Assembly (NCBI GenBank): GCA_900322095.1
Contig: ONYS01000028.1
Span: forward strand, 1-50,754
From: an uncultured Prevotella sp.
Lineage (GTDB): Bacteria > Bacteroidota > Bacteroidia > Bacteroidales > Bacteroidaceae
DNA length: 50,754 nt
Reading direction: 5' to 3'
The notes beneath the pieces are model-generated. The model searched no databases and was not told where the DNA came from. It worked only from the letters and a program-made list of their open reading frames with translations. Below are positions 36,232 to 44,613 of this stretch, in pieces (position 1 is the first letter of the stretch; each line of letters opens with the position of its first letter). The position numbers and the translations under genes are program-made.

Positions 36232-36726
36232 ATGCAGCTTCCCAATATCCGTGTAGGCATGGGCTATGATGTCCATCGCCTCGTCAAGGACCGCCCGCTG
36301 ATTCTGGGCGGTATACAGATTCCCCATACGCTCGGCCTGCTGGGCCATAGCGATGCCGATGTCCTCATCCATGCCATTTGCGACGCCCTCCTCGGTGCCG
36401 CCAACATGCGCGACATTGGCTATCACTTCCCCGACACCAGTGAGGCAACGCTCGATATGGACAGTAAGGTGATTCTTCGTCAGTGCGTGGCGCTCATTGC
36501 GGAGAAGGGCTACCACGTGGGCAATGTGGATGCGACGGTCTGTGCCGAGCGCCCCAAGATCAATCCCCATGTAGAGGATATGAAGGCTTGTTTGGCCGAA
36601 GTGATGGGGTGCGACAAAGATCAGATCAGCATCAAGGCCACAACCACCGAGCGTCTTGGTTTCACGGGTCGTGAGGAAGGCATCAGCGCGTATGCCGTGT
36701 GCTTGATTTATAAAGATACTCTTTGA
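36232..36726 (+). CDS. ispF: 2-C-methyl-D-erythritol 2,4-cyclodiphosphate synthase
   Basis: IspF of the MEP isoprenoid pathway, 164 aa, a cytoplasmic trimer. Zinc ligands are seen: GYDVHRL (Asp13, His15) and DVLIHAICDALLGA (His47). Further family parts are DIGYHFPDT and TTTERLGFTGREEGI. It follows porV, an arrangement shared with other Bacteroidales. Its leader is almost entirely the 9-bp array. Confidence 0.97.
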   Translation: MQLPNIRVGMGYDVHRLVKDRPLILGGIQIPHTLGLLGHSDADVLIHAICDALLGAANMRDIGYHFPDTSEATLDMDSKVILRQCVALIAEKGYHVGNVDATVCAERPKINPHVEDMKACLAEVMGCDKDQISIKATTTERLGFTGREEGISAYAVCLIYKDTL

Positions 36727-36800
36727 GGCGGGAATTATCCTTCTACTCTTTGAGACGGAACTCTTTGAGGCGGGGAATAGTCCTCCCGCCGTCTCGATAG

Positions 36801-36838
36801 ATAAAGCCCAAGCGGAAACCCTCCGCTTGGGCTTTATT
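36801..36838. terminator. Terminator after ispF
   Basis: ATAAAGCCCAAGCGGA pairs perfectly with TCCGCTTGGGCTTTAT around AACCC. Upstream, 36718-36772 contains three CTCTTTGAGRCGG repeats of unknown meaning. Confidence 0.9.
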
Positions 36839-36859
36839 GCTGTTTCTTATTATCGGGAG

Positions 36860-37125
36860 TCAGCCCATTACTGGGCTGTTTGATTTATCCAGTCTTGCTC
36901 CCTTTGGAGTTTGTAGGAGCGGCGGCATTCCTGCCGCCGAATGATTTCCTTCTGATGTGCAATTGGAGTTCTTTCTTGGGCAGCGGAGTGATTTCCTTCT
37001 GATGTGCAATTGGAGCTCTTTCTTGGCCGTCAGGAATGACGGCCCTCCTACCATTCGGATTTCCTTCGTTTACACGCCGCTGTTTCTCCCCTCCCTTTGT
37101 AGGGAGGGGTAGGGGGTGGGTCTGA
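36860..37125. repeat. Cluster of dispersed hairpin repeats
   Basis: CAGCCCATTACTGGGCTG hairpin near 36862-36879, TTCC-loop hairpin with GGCGGC/GCCGCC at 36921-36938, and an inverted copy at 37022-37050. There is a direct repeat of about 36 bp beginning TGATTTCCTTCTGATGTG at 36941 and 36988, and a G/C hairpin near 37087-37110. From 37127 to 37350 the DNA is AT-rich with nothing recognised. Confidence 0.75.
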
Positions 37126-37350
37126 TTGTAGGGTGGGTCTTCTTGTATTATTACTGTAAGATTCAAACCGTGAAATTACCCGTGTAAGTTGTTTTCGCCC
37201 ACATTTTGACAATAAGAAATCATTTGGTGTTAAGAAAATGGATTATCATTAAAAATGGGCGGTTTTAGTTACTATTTTGTGGAATTTGTATGCTAATCCT
37301 TGATTTAAATCAAGAAAAGCTGTTAATAAGGTATAAAGTACACGTAAATA

Positions 37351-37382
37351 TTTGGAGGGAAAGAAAAATATGCCTACCTTTG
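37351..37382 (+). promoter_or_regulatory. Promoter of the C-free small RNA
   Basis: TTTG (37351-37354), 20 nt, TACCTTTG (37375-37382): the best-matched Bacteroidetes promoter in the window. No gene of ordinary length follows before a terminator at 37534. Confidence 0.85.
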
Positions 37383-37388
37383 CATCGT

Positions 37389-37534
37389 CAAAAGATTAAT
37401 AGATTGTTTAGGTTAGTAGTAATAGATTTAGGTTTTTAGTTATTAGGTTTTAAGGTAGATTAAAAGATTGTTAAGGATTTTAGTTAAACATAGGCTTTAC
37501 ACTGCTGCTCGTGATGAGTTGCAGTGTTTTTTTT
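37389..37534 (+). ncRNA. Probable small RNA with a 99-nt C-free body
   Basis: Between a consensus promoter and a terminator lies about 146 nt without a plausible coding frame. Positions 37390-37488 contain no C at all. Within this, AGATT recurs at 37393, 37401, 37424, 37457 and 37465, and TTAGG or TTAAGG at 37408, 37428, 37443, 37450 and 37471. ACACTGC (37499-37505) pairs with GCAGTGT (37521-37527) and is followed by eight T. A C-free RNA cannot form G-C pairs with itself, so it should be largely single-stranded and open to proteins or to C-rich targets. No known RNA family was recognised. Confidence 0.7.
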
Positions 37535-37653
37535 GTTTATACCCTTCGTATTGGTCTGGGAAAGTCTGAAAAGCAAACCGTAAGCATTGGCTGACTTTAC
37601 TTGAAAATACAATAAAAAATCTAAATGGAATTGGCGTTTAGCACGAAAAACCT

Positions 37654-37661
37654 TATCTTTG
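37654..37661 (+). promoter_or_regulatory. -7 element before the small secreted protein gene
   Basis: TATCTTTG with TTGG about 20 nt upstream (37631). Leader of about 20 nt before ATG 37686. Confidence 0.6.
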
Positions 37662-37685
37662 TCGCATTAAACTATAAGTTGAAAC

Positions 37686-38105
37686 ATGATGAAACAGAAT
37701 AAAATCAAACTCATTCTCGCGGCCGCAGCACTGATGCTTTCGGTCGGAGCACAAGCACAGAGCGCTCAGACGTTTGTCAATCGCTATAAGCAGTTTGTCA
37801 ATCAGGCCTGGCTCGACAAGGATCCTTCCGACCGGTTGATTGCCTACAACGATTCGGTATTCGACGCCATGACTATCCAGTATCATTCCACTTACAAGCC
37901 TCTGATGACGTCCGACCAGATTGAGGACTACACCGAGTACCGCACGCGCTATCTGCGCCAGCGTGCCAGCCGCAAGGCCACGCGCACGGGCAACAAGGTA
38001 GCTGACTCGGCCAGCGAAGCCGGAGAGCAGGTGCAGAGCAGCGGCAGCAAAGTGGGCGCAAAGGTGAATGGTTTCTTCCGCGGCCTCTTCTCGGGAAAAA
38101 AGTAA
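37686..38105 (+). CDS. Small exported protein of unknown function
   Basis: 139 aa with a signal peptide (about 1-25, ending GAQAQ). The middle (SAQTFVNRYKQFVNQAWLDK to TRYLRQRASRKATR) is helical and charged, and the tail is Ser/Gly/Lys-rich (GSKVGAKVNGFFRGLFSGKK). No domain was recognised. It has its own promoter and is followed by a very long hairpin. It converges with the Na/phosphate transporter gene. Confidence 0.8.
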   Translation: MMKQNKIKLILAAAALMLSVGAQAQSAQTFVNRYKQFVNQAWLDKDPSDRLIAYNDSVFDAMTIQYHSTYKPLMTSDQIEDYTEYRTRYLRQRASRKATRTGNKVADSASEAGEQVQSSGSKVGAKVNGFFRGLFSGKK

Positions 38106-38120
38106 TCATCTTAAGGTCAT

Positions 38121-38172
38121 AAACGTTTGATGCCTTGCTTGAACGGAATCGTTCGGCAAGGCATCAAGCGTT
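38121..38172. terminator. Very long hairpin after the small exported protein gene
   Basis: AAACGTTTGATGCCTTGC continuing to GAACG, loop GAAT, pairs back over about 24 bp with a single bulge. It is much longer than a usual terminator stem and lacks a good T-run. It could end both convergent transcripts. Confidence 0.7.
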
Positions 38173-38250
38173 TAGGTAGTGTGTTGTTGTAAAAAAGTGG
38201 AGAGAGGGTTGAGAACTTCTCTCTCAGTTATGTCCATGGCTCCCGGCTTA

Positions 38251-40002
38251 TCAAGAGGCGGCAGCCAATTTCGTTACGTAGGAATCCTCGGGCTCCGGCT
38301 CGCGTACGCCCATGCGGGCTTCCACGACGTTCACCACATAGTCGCCGAGCTTCTCGCACTCCTGTATCAGGTCCATGAACATCGTGCCGATACCGTAGTC
38401 GTACTCGTGGTTGTTTACGGCATTGATGTTCTCTGTTCTGAGCTGGTTACGATAGCTGTTGATTTCCTTCTCGATGTTGAACGAGCGGTTCACGTCGCCA
38501 GCCTCACGACGGTTGGTCAGCAGCGAGTTCATCTGCGTCAGGGCGTCGTCGGTGAGTTCAAACATCTGATGGATTTCGTCGTACTGATGCTCCACAAAGT
38601 CCTCCTTGCCCTTCCGCTTGCGGTTGATGGTGCGGGCCATGTTGAAGCAGCTGTCGCCGATACTCTCTATCTCAGAAATCTCACGCAGCATGGCACGAAT
38701 CTTTCCTTTCGTGTCGTCGCTGAGGTGGGCGTCGCTCACTTGGTCGAGATAGTGGGCAATCTCAATTTCCATCTTGTCGCTGATGCCCTCATATTTCTCT
38801 ATGCGAGCGAATATCTTCGTGAACTTCTGTTCGTCTTTCTCCTGCAGCAGCTCACGCACCATGCCAAACATGCGCTGGATGCGCTCGCCAAAGCTCTGAA
38901 TCTCCTTCTGAGCCTCCAGTACGGAGAGCTCCGGAGTCTTCATGATACCCACCTGGATGAAGCGCAGGCGGAAGTCGTCGTCCTCGGCATTGGCCTTCGG
39001 CTTGATAAGGTAGCACACGACCTTCTCAATCTGCGGGATAAACCAGATGAGGATGCCCGTGTTGGTGACGTTGAAGCAGGTGTGGAACATGGCCAATACG
39101 ATGGGGAGCATCTTTGCCTTATAGGCTACGCTGTAGCTGGTGCCTGCGGGATCGTAGCCCACGAGCGAGCAGACGAGGTTGACGAAGGGATAGAACAGAC
39201 AGAGCACCCAAATCACACCGAACACATTGAAGAGCAGGTGGGCCAGGGCAGCGCGGCGGGCCTGTGTGTTGGCGCCGAGAGCTGCGAGGTTTGCGGTGGC
39301 TGTGGTACCGATGTTCTCGCCCAGCACCAGTGCTATACCCAGATAGATGGGCAGTACGCCCGTGGAGCAGAGCAGGATGGTGATGGCCATTACGGCTGCT
39401 GAGCTTTGTACGATACACGTGATGACCGTACCGATAAGAACGAATGCGATGATAGACCAATGGCTGTTGACGTCGAACGAAGAGAAGAAGGCCATTGCTT
39501 CAGGATTGTGCTCGAGGTCGAGTTCCTTTCCGGCGGCGCTGAGGAGCACCAGGGCGAAAAACAAGAAGGCTATGCCGAAAAGGAAATCGCCGATATAGCG
39601 CTTGCTCTTGCTGTAGATAAGAATGATGCCGATGAAGAAAGCGGGGAAGACCACCACCGTGAGGTCGACATTGTAGCCCAGCGACATCACCCATGCGGTA
39701 AGTGTCGTACCGATGTTCGCACCCATGATGACCGAAATGGCTTGGGCCAGGGTAAGAAGTCCGGCGTTGACGAAACTCACGGTCATCACGGTCGTTGCCG
39801 ATGAGGATTGTACGGCACAGGTGATGAAGGTTCCTGTGAGCATACCCGTGAAACGATTGGTTGTCATTGCGGCCAGAATGTGCCGCAATTGTGATCCGGC
39901 CATCTTTTGCAGGGCTTCGCTCATGATCTTCATTCCGTAGATCAATAAGGCAAGCGATCCCAATATCTTGCAGAAGATAAGCAGATAAGCGCTCGTAGTC
40001 AT
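38251..40002 (-). CDS. Na+/phosphate cotransporter family protein with PhoU-like tail
   Basis: Inner-membrane protein of 583 aa. Two inverted Na/Pi-cotransporter repeats are marked by the QSS motifs: VQSSSATTVMTVSFVNAG in the first and VQSSAAVMAITILL in the second. There are about nine membrane helices up to residue 345. The C-terminal 220 residues are helical and PhoU-like (EISEIESIGDSCFNMA). Such proteins move phosphate, possibly as exporters (YjbB type), with the PhoU-like part as regulator. It is a single gene with its own promoter. Confidence 0.93.
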   Translation of the reverse strand: MTTSAYLLIFCKILGSLALLIYGMKIMSEALQKMAGSQLRHILAAMTTNRFTGMLTGTFITCAVQSSSATTVMTVSFVNAGLLTLAQAISVIMGANIGTTLTAWVMSLGYNVDLTVVVFPAFFIGIILIYSKSKRYIGDFLFGIAFLFFALVLLSAAGKELDLEHNPEAMAFFSSFDVNSHWSIIAFVLIGTVITCIVQSSAAVMAITILLCSTGVLPIYLGIALVLGENIGTTATANLAALGANTQARRAALAHLLFNVFGVIWVLCLFYPFVNLVCSLVGYDPAGTSYSVAYKAKMLPIVLAMFHTCFNVTNTGILIWFIPQIEKVVCYLIKPKANAEDDDFRLRFIQVGIMKTPELSVLEAQKEIQSFGERIQRMFGMVRELLQEKDEQKFTKIFARIEKYEGISDKMEIEIAHYLDQVSDAHLSDDTKGKIRAMLREISEIESIGDSCFNMARTINRKRKGKEDFVEHQYDEIHQMFELTDDALTQMNSLLTNRREAGDVNRSFNIEKEINSYRNQLRTENINAVNNHEYDYGIGTMFMDLIQECEKLGDYVVNVVEARMGVREPEPEDSYVTKLAAAS

Positions 40003-40037
40003 ATAGTAAATTTGTATTGCATGTTACAATTGTGTTG

Positions 40038-40045
40038 CAAATATA
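40038..40045 (-). promoter_or_regulatory. -7 element before the Na/phosphate transporter gene
   Basis: TATATTTG on the minus strand, 36 nt before ATG 40002. Confidence 0.55.
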
Positions 40046-40125
40046 CGAAAAAAAACGATAACCGTTGGCGTTTCGCGGTTCTTTTTTTGGTGTAAACATC
40101 AGAAAGTAAACACAATTGATTTTCG

Positions 40126-40278
40126 TAGGAGGGACGATAGGAGGGCCGTCATTCCTGACGGCCAAGAAATGAAGACCGATTGTACATCAGAAGTAAATCG
40201 TTCCTGGCGCCCACGGAAGCAGTCTGATTGTTCATCAAGAGTAAACCTTTCGTCGTCAGGAATGACGACGCTCCTACT
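40126..40278. repeat. Pair of TTCC-loop hairpin repeats in opposite orientation
   Basis: GGCCGTCATTCCTGACGGCC at about 40143-40162, and the inverted form CGTCGTCAGGAATGACGACG at 40251-40270 followed by CTCCTAC. They bracket about 90 bp containing imperfect internal repeats (CATCAGAAGTAAATC/CATCAAGAGTAAACC). The rest of 40280-40500 shows nothing recognisable. Confidence 0.75.
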
Positions 40279-40554
40279 ACTACATAGGGAGTGAAAAGTA
40301 ACCAGCGCGCATATAAGATCACATCTTGGCATGATGCGTAATGATATTCCGCGCATTTCCCATCCCGTTTTTACCTTCTCGCAAGCCCGATTTCTCTGTC
40401 CTCTTCTCTCGTTTTTACGCCAAAACTCATGAATTTTCAGAAAATTCATCGAAATGTCTTGAGCATATTGTTGCGGGTTGCGATATTTTTACTATCTTTA
40501 CCCGACCTTTTATATCGGCTACACAGCCGGAGATAACTTAAAGCAAAAATTGCT

Positions 40555-42219
40555 ATGAACGCGAAAGAAGTACAGATACGTTGTAAAAACAACGGACAGA
40601 CGCTGTCGGTGCCTATGGGCAGTACCCTTTCTGATGTATTCAGAGCCAGTGGACTTGAGATGCCTTTCGGTCCGATTTGTGCGAAAGTGAACAATAAAGT
40701 GGAGGGCCTGCACTACCGCCTCTACCACAACAAAGACGTGGAATTCCTCGACATGCATGAGGGTTCGGGCATGCGCTGCTACACGCGCACGCTGTTCTTC
40801 GTCCTCTGTAAGGCCGTCCACGACCTCTATCCTCACTCTGAGGTGATCATCGACATTCCTGTGTCCAACGGCTACTACGTAGACTTGGAACTCGGACATG
40901 CCGTCACGCTGGAGGACATCGATGCCATACGCCACCGCGTGCAGGAAATCATCGACGCCCATATCCCCATCACGCGCCATGAGGTGCCTACGGAGGAGGC
41001 CGTGAAGATGTTCCGCGAGAAGGGCGATGAGGCCAAGGTGAAGCTCCTTTCCAGCTACGGTCAGCTTTACACCACCTATTATCAGATTGATGACTACGTG
41101 GATTACTACTACGGATCGCTGCTGACCAACACGAAGAAACTCTATCTCTTCGGCCTGGAGAAGTATTTCGATGGAATGCTGCTCCGCATCCCTGACAAGA
41201 AGAATCCCGCAGTGCTGCCCGAGATGACCCATCAGGACAAGATGTTTGAGATCTTCAAGGAGCACCACCGCTGGCAGCGCATCATGGGCGTGCGCACGGT
41301 GGGCGACTTCAATAAGTTCGTGGAGCATGGTCATGCCACCGATCTCATCAACATCAGCGAGGCCTTGCAGGAGAAGAAGATTGCCAGCATCGCTGACGAG
41401 ATTGCCAACCGTAAGAACGTCAAGCTCGTGCTGTTGGCCGGTCCGTCAAGTTCGGGCAAGACCACTACGTGCAAGCGACTCTCGATACAGCTCATGACCA
41501 ACGGCCTGAAACCTTTGCAGATATCGCTCGACGACTACTTTGTCGACCGCGAGCATACGCCGAAGGACGAGAACGGCGAGCTCGACTACGAGAGCATCTA
41601 CGCGCTGGACCTGAAACTCATCAACGAGCAGTTCAATGCCCTCTTCCGCGGTGAGGAGGTGGAGCTGCCGAAGTACAACTTCCAGACGGGCAGGAGCGAG
41701 AAGAGCGGAAAGAAGCTGAAGATGGAGGCCGACAACGTGCTCGTCGTTGAAGGCATTCACGCCCTCAATCCCGAGTTGACCTCGCAGATTCCCAACAATC
41801 AGATTTTCCGCGTCTATGTATCGGCGCTGACCACGATTCTTCTCGACGACCACAACTACATTCCCACGACCGACAACCGTCTGCTCCGCCGCATCATCCG
41901 CGATTACAAGTACCGCGGAGTGAACGCTCAGGAGTCCATCCACCGCTGGCCGTCGGTGCGCAAGGGAGAGAACAAGTGGATATTCCCGTTCCAGGAGAAT
42001 GCCGATGCCGTGTTCAACAGCGCCATGCTCTTCGAGTTGGCCGTCATCAAGCAGCAGGCCGAACCGCTGCTGGAGCAGGTGCCGGAGAACTGTGAGGAGT
42101 ATTCCGAGGCCTATCGGCTGTTGAAATTCCTCAAGTACATCAAGCCCATTCCCTACCGCGACGTTCCGCCGACGAGTCTGCTCAGGGAGTTCCTGGGCGG
42201 AAGTTCGTTCAAATATTGA
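40555..42219 (+). CDS. Nucleoside (uridine-like) kinase with TGS/ThrRS-like N-terminal region
   Basis: Cytoplasmic protein of 554 aa. The first 60 residues resemble a TGS domain. The next region (about 65-270) resembles the second editing-associated domain of threonyl-tRNA synthetase, seen in ETMHEGSG-like LDMHEGSGMRCYTR and YFDGMLLRIPDK. The last 280 residues are a phosphoribulokinase/uridine kinase domain: P-loop LLAGPSSSGKTTTCKRL (near 295), SLDDYFVDREHTP and VVEGIHALNPELT. The fused form is widespread in Bacteroidetes and Clostridia, annotated as a nucleoside kinase; the purpose of the ThrRS-like part is not known. Confidence 0.9.
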   Translation: MNAKEVQIRCKNNGQTLSVPMGSTLSDVFRASGLEMPFGPICAKVNNKVEGLHYRLYHNKDVEFLDMHEGSGMRCYTRTLFFVLCKAVHDLYPHSEVIIDIPVSNGYYVDLELGHAVTLEDIDAIRHRVQEIIDAHIPITRHEVPTEEAVKMFREKGDEAKVKLLSSYGQLYTTYYQIDDYVDYYYGSLLTNTKKLYLFGLEKYFDGMLLRIPDKKNPAVLPEMTHQDKMFEIFKEHHRWQRIMGVRTVGDFNKFVEHGHATDLINISEALQEKKIASIADEIANRKNVKLVLLAGPSSSGKTTTCKRLSIQLMTNGLKPLQISLDDYFVDREHTPKDENGELDYESIYALDLKLINEQFNALFRGEEVELPKYNFQTGRSEKSGKKLKMEADNVLVVEGIHALNPELTSQIPNNQIFRVYVSALTTILLDDHNYIPTTDNRLLRRIIRDYKYRGVNAQESIHRWPSVRKGENKWIFPFQENADAVFNSAMLFELAVIKQQAEPLLEQVPENCEEYSEAYRLLKFLKYIKPIPYRDVPPTSLLREFLGGSSFKY

Positions 42220-42235
42220 TTACCGGAAAGATACA

Positions 42236-42271
42236 AATCAGGGCGCATCCTTTGTTGGGTGCGCCCTGATT
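42236..42271. terminator. Bidirectional terminator between the kinase and GH53 genes
   Basis: AATCAGGGCGCA pairs with TGCGCCCTGATT around a 12-nt loop, with T-run on the plus side. Confidence 0.9.
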
Positions 42272-42295
42272 TTGTATAGGTAAGAGAATGCGGTG

Positions 42296-43558
42296 TTATT
42301 TGCCGATGAACTTCTTTCCTCCCTTGATGTAGAGTCCGGTGGGCTGTTGCTTCACGGCCATGCCCGAGAGGCTGTAGCAGCGGTCCTGGGCGTTGTTGCC
42401 GGCATCCGTAGTGGCCGAATGGATGGCGGTGGGATCGCTGACGAAGTTTTTCAGCTCGCTCAGAGCACTGTAGGCGCGGCCCGTCTGATTGTCGAAGAGC
42501 GTGCTGTTGTACCATGACGACGTGACCGGGTTCTGCCAGTCGATGCCGTACTCGTTGGCCTCAGGCCACCACCAGAAGAGTCCCGTCACGTTGGTGTGGC
42601 GCTGGAGCGTAGTGATGAGGTCGTCGGTGAAGCTTTTCTGTCCCTCGTTGGTGTAGGGATAGGTAGAGGAGTAGTCATAGCTGGAGCCGTTAATGGCCCA
42701 GTGGGCGGGATAGCCGGTCTCGACAATCATGATTTTCTTGTCGCTGTAGCCTTCTTCCACCTTCGAGAGCGTAGAGGAGAGCGTCTGCAAGGAACCGTGG
42801 AAATAAGGATAGTAGCTCAGTCCCAGCACGTCGTAGTCAACTTCGGCCTTCTGCATACGGCTCATGAAGTCAAGCAGCACGGTGGCATCGCCACTGCGCT
42901 CCGAGTGGAGAATGATTTTTGCGTCGGGACAGACCTCACGGCAAGCCTTCGTGGCCTGCTTGAGCAGGTTGGTGAAGCGGTTCCAGTTTGCCGAGGAACT
43001 GTTGATATAGCAGCGGTTGTCCTGCGTGTCGCGGGCGCCCCAGAGCATGCCGAACGAGATTTCGTTGCCCGTCTGGATGTAGTCGGGCGTGGCACCGGCG
43101 TCTTTCAGCTGCTGCAGGGCGTCCTTAGTATAGTTGTAGAGCTTCTCGCCCAGGGCCGCGTCGCCGAGCGAGAGCCAGTCGGCAGGGGTCCACTGTTTGC
43201 TGGGGTCGGCCCAAGTGTCGGAATAGTGGAAGTCGAGGATGAGCTTGAAGCCTTCGTCCTTGATGCGCTTGGCCAGCGACTTCACGTAGTCGAGGTCTTG
43301 TATTGCGCCCTGCTTCTTTTCCTCGTCAGTGGCATTAGCCGGGTCGACGAAGAGTCTGACGCGCATGGCGTTCCAGCCCTGTTCCTTCAGATAAAGCAGG
43401 AGAGCGGGGATAGCGTTGCCGCTGTGGTCGAAGTATTGTGCTCCTTTCTCCTCATAGGAGGGCAGGAGCGAGATGTCGCCGCCCGCAAGGTTTTGGGCGC
43501 CGGCTGTAAGGGCAGATGCAGAGAGCAGCACCGCCAAGAGGTAATGGAATGTTTTCAT
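42296..43558 (-). CDS. GH53 endo-beta-1,4-galactanase, exported
   Basis: Arabinogalactan endo-beta-1,4-galactanase, 420 aa, with a signal peptide (about 1-21). GH53 landmarks are GWNAMRVRLFVDPAN, LDFHYSDTWADPSKQ, the acid/base Glu in QTGNEISFGMLWG and the nucleophile Glu in MIVETGYPAHW. The C-terminal 60 residues after the barrel contain CYSLSGMAVKQQPTGLYIKG. That stretch resembles the short beta tails of Prevotella proteins and may be a sorting or surface domain. It cuts the galactan side chains of pectin. Single gene with its own promoter. Confidence 0.93.
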   Translation of the reverse strand: MKTFHYLLAVLLSASALTAGAQNLAGGDISLLPSYEEKGAQYFDHSGNAIPALLLYLKEQGWNAMRVRLFVDPANATDEEKKQGAIQDLDYVKSLAKRIKDEGFKLILDFHYSDTWADPSKQWTPADWLSLGDAALGEKLYNYTKDALQQLKDAGATPDYIQTGNEISFGMLWGARDTQDNRCYINSSSANWNRFTNLLKQATKACREVCPDAKIILHSERSGDATVLLDFMSRMQKAEVDYDVLGLSYYPYFHGSLQTLSSTLSKVEEGYSDKKIMIVETGYPAHWAINGSSYDYSSTYPYTNEGQKSFTDDLITTLQRHTNVTGLFWWWPEANEYGIDWQNPVTSSWYNSTLFDNQTGRAYSALSELKNFVSDPTAIHSATTDAGNNAQDRCYSLSGMAVKQQPTGLYIKGGKKFIGK

Positions 43559-43584
43559 TTCGGGTTGTATTATGCTTGTGCTGA

Positions 43585-43592
43585 CAAAATTA
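43585..43592 (-). promoter_or_regulatory. -7 element before the GH53 gene
   Basis: TAATTTTG on the minus strand, 27 nt before ATG 43558. Confidence 0.5.
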
Positions 43593-43761
43593 CTGTTTTT
43601 CGTTCAGAGCGCAAAACTTTTCCTCGGAATTCGTCAAGCAGAAGGACGGACTGTGCATCACAAGCCCTTATACATATTTATATTTATATAGGAGCTTCTG
43701 ATGTGGTGCTTTGCCTAGATTTGCCAGTTCTTCTGCTCGACTCAATAAAATCCAAGAAAAA

Positions 43762-43793
43762 TTTGGAATAATAAAGCATTTGTATTACATTTG
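43762..43793 (+). promoter_or_regulatory. Promoter of the toxin-antitoxin operon
   Basis: TTTG (43762-43765), 20 nt, TACATTTG (43786-43793), 25 nt before ATG 43819. RHH antitoxins usually bind their own promoter, so autoregulation here is likely but not shown. Confidence 0.8.
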
Positions 43794-43818
43794 CATTATA
43801 AACTTAAGAAAGACGAAT

Positions 43819-44118
43819 ATGAGTACATTAGTAGGAGGCAAACAATCGGTCTCATTCCGTTGGGATCCAGAATTGGTGCGAAAACTCAAAGAGATAGCCA
43901 AACTGCAGAATAGAAGTTTCAGTAATTTTACGGAAACTCTGCTCTCGCGTGCCGTTACTCTTTTTGATAAGACAGAAGAAGATGTACCGAATTCTACAAC
44001 TGCAGCCGCCATCAAAGAAGCAAGAGAATATCAAAATAAAGTAAAAGCTGGACTCGTCGATGATTCTTCTATTGACACGAGCAGTGTAGAAGCAATGATT
44101 CAATCTACGTTGCGATGA
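43819..44118 (+). CDS. RHH-type antitoxin
   Basis: Antitoxin of a type II module, 99 aa. The N-terminal half reads as a ribbon-helix-helix: strand QSVSFRWD, helix PELVRKLKEIAKLQ, then NRSFSNFTETLLSRAVTLF. The C-terminal half is acidic and probably unfolded until it wraps the toxin. The start at 43819 is chosen because the promoter overlaps the longer frame. It overlaps the toxin gene by 4 nt. The pair is AT-rich compared with the neighbouring genes, consistent with acquisition. Confidence 0.85.
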   Translation: MSTLVGGKQSVSFRWDPELVRKLKEIAKLQNRSFSNFTETLLSRAVTLFDKTEEDVPNSTTAAAIKEAREYQNKVKAGLVDDSSIDTSSVEAMIQSTLR

Positions 44119-44399
44119 AAAAGAGGCTAGTTCCTACTTCACAATACAAAAAGGACTTAAAAAGATTTCTCAACCAACCTAAAAAGTTGGCTGCACTTCG
44201 ACAGATATTGATTCTATTAGAAAATGGAGAACCGATTCCAGAGGAGTATTATCCCCATATGCTCCACCATGATTATGAAGGATGTTGGGAATGTCATATC
44301 CAAGGAGATTTTCTTCTCGTTTGGATAAGCGATGAGTTTATCAGTCTTGTACGACTCGGCTCTCATTCAGAACTTTTTGGAAATGGTAGGAAAAAATGA
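44115..44399 (+). CDS. YafQ/RelE-family mRNA interferase toxin
   Basis: Toxin of 94 aa. Its pattern follows YafQ: PTSQYKKDLKRF near the N-terminus, HHDYEGCWECHIQGDFLLVW in the middle and the C-terminal GSHSELFG. The His and other residues used for ribosome-dependent mRNA cleavage in YafQ relatives (H...ECHI, GSHSELF) are present, so the toxin looks intact. Coupled to the RHH antitoxin by an ATGA overlap. Confidence 0.92.
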   Translation: MKKRLVPTSQYKKDLKRFLNQPKKLAALRQILILLENGEPIPEEYYPHMLHHDYEGCWECHIQGDFLLVWISDEFISLVRLGSHSELFGNGRKK

Positions 44400-44613
44400 C
44401 TATTTGGATACAGATTAATAAATTTTGAACAGCAAAATCTCAAACGAAGTTGGAATATTTTATACGGTGACAGGTAACACACTCAACTTTCATAAGATAA
44501 TTAGAGAATCTGGGAATTCTATTCTTTCCTGACTAAACAATTTATTCTCTGATTTAAGACTCCAAATTTATCGGGCAGGCCTTTGTTGCCGACTAAGCAC
44601 GACTCGCTGTGTT

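Noticed and set aside
40099..40449. 116-codon minus-strand frame before the nucleoside kinase
   Set aside because: Composed largely of translated dispersed hairpin repeats; no promoter or conserved sequence.
43677..43700. AT-rich palindromic stretch as an origin or attachment site
   Set aside because: ATATTTATATTTATATA is simple AT-rich sequence, with no direct repeats, integrase or DnaA-box cluster nearby.
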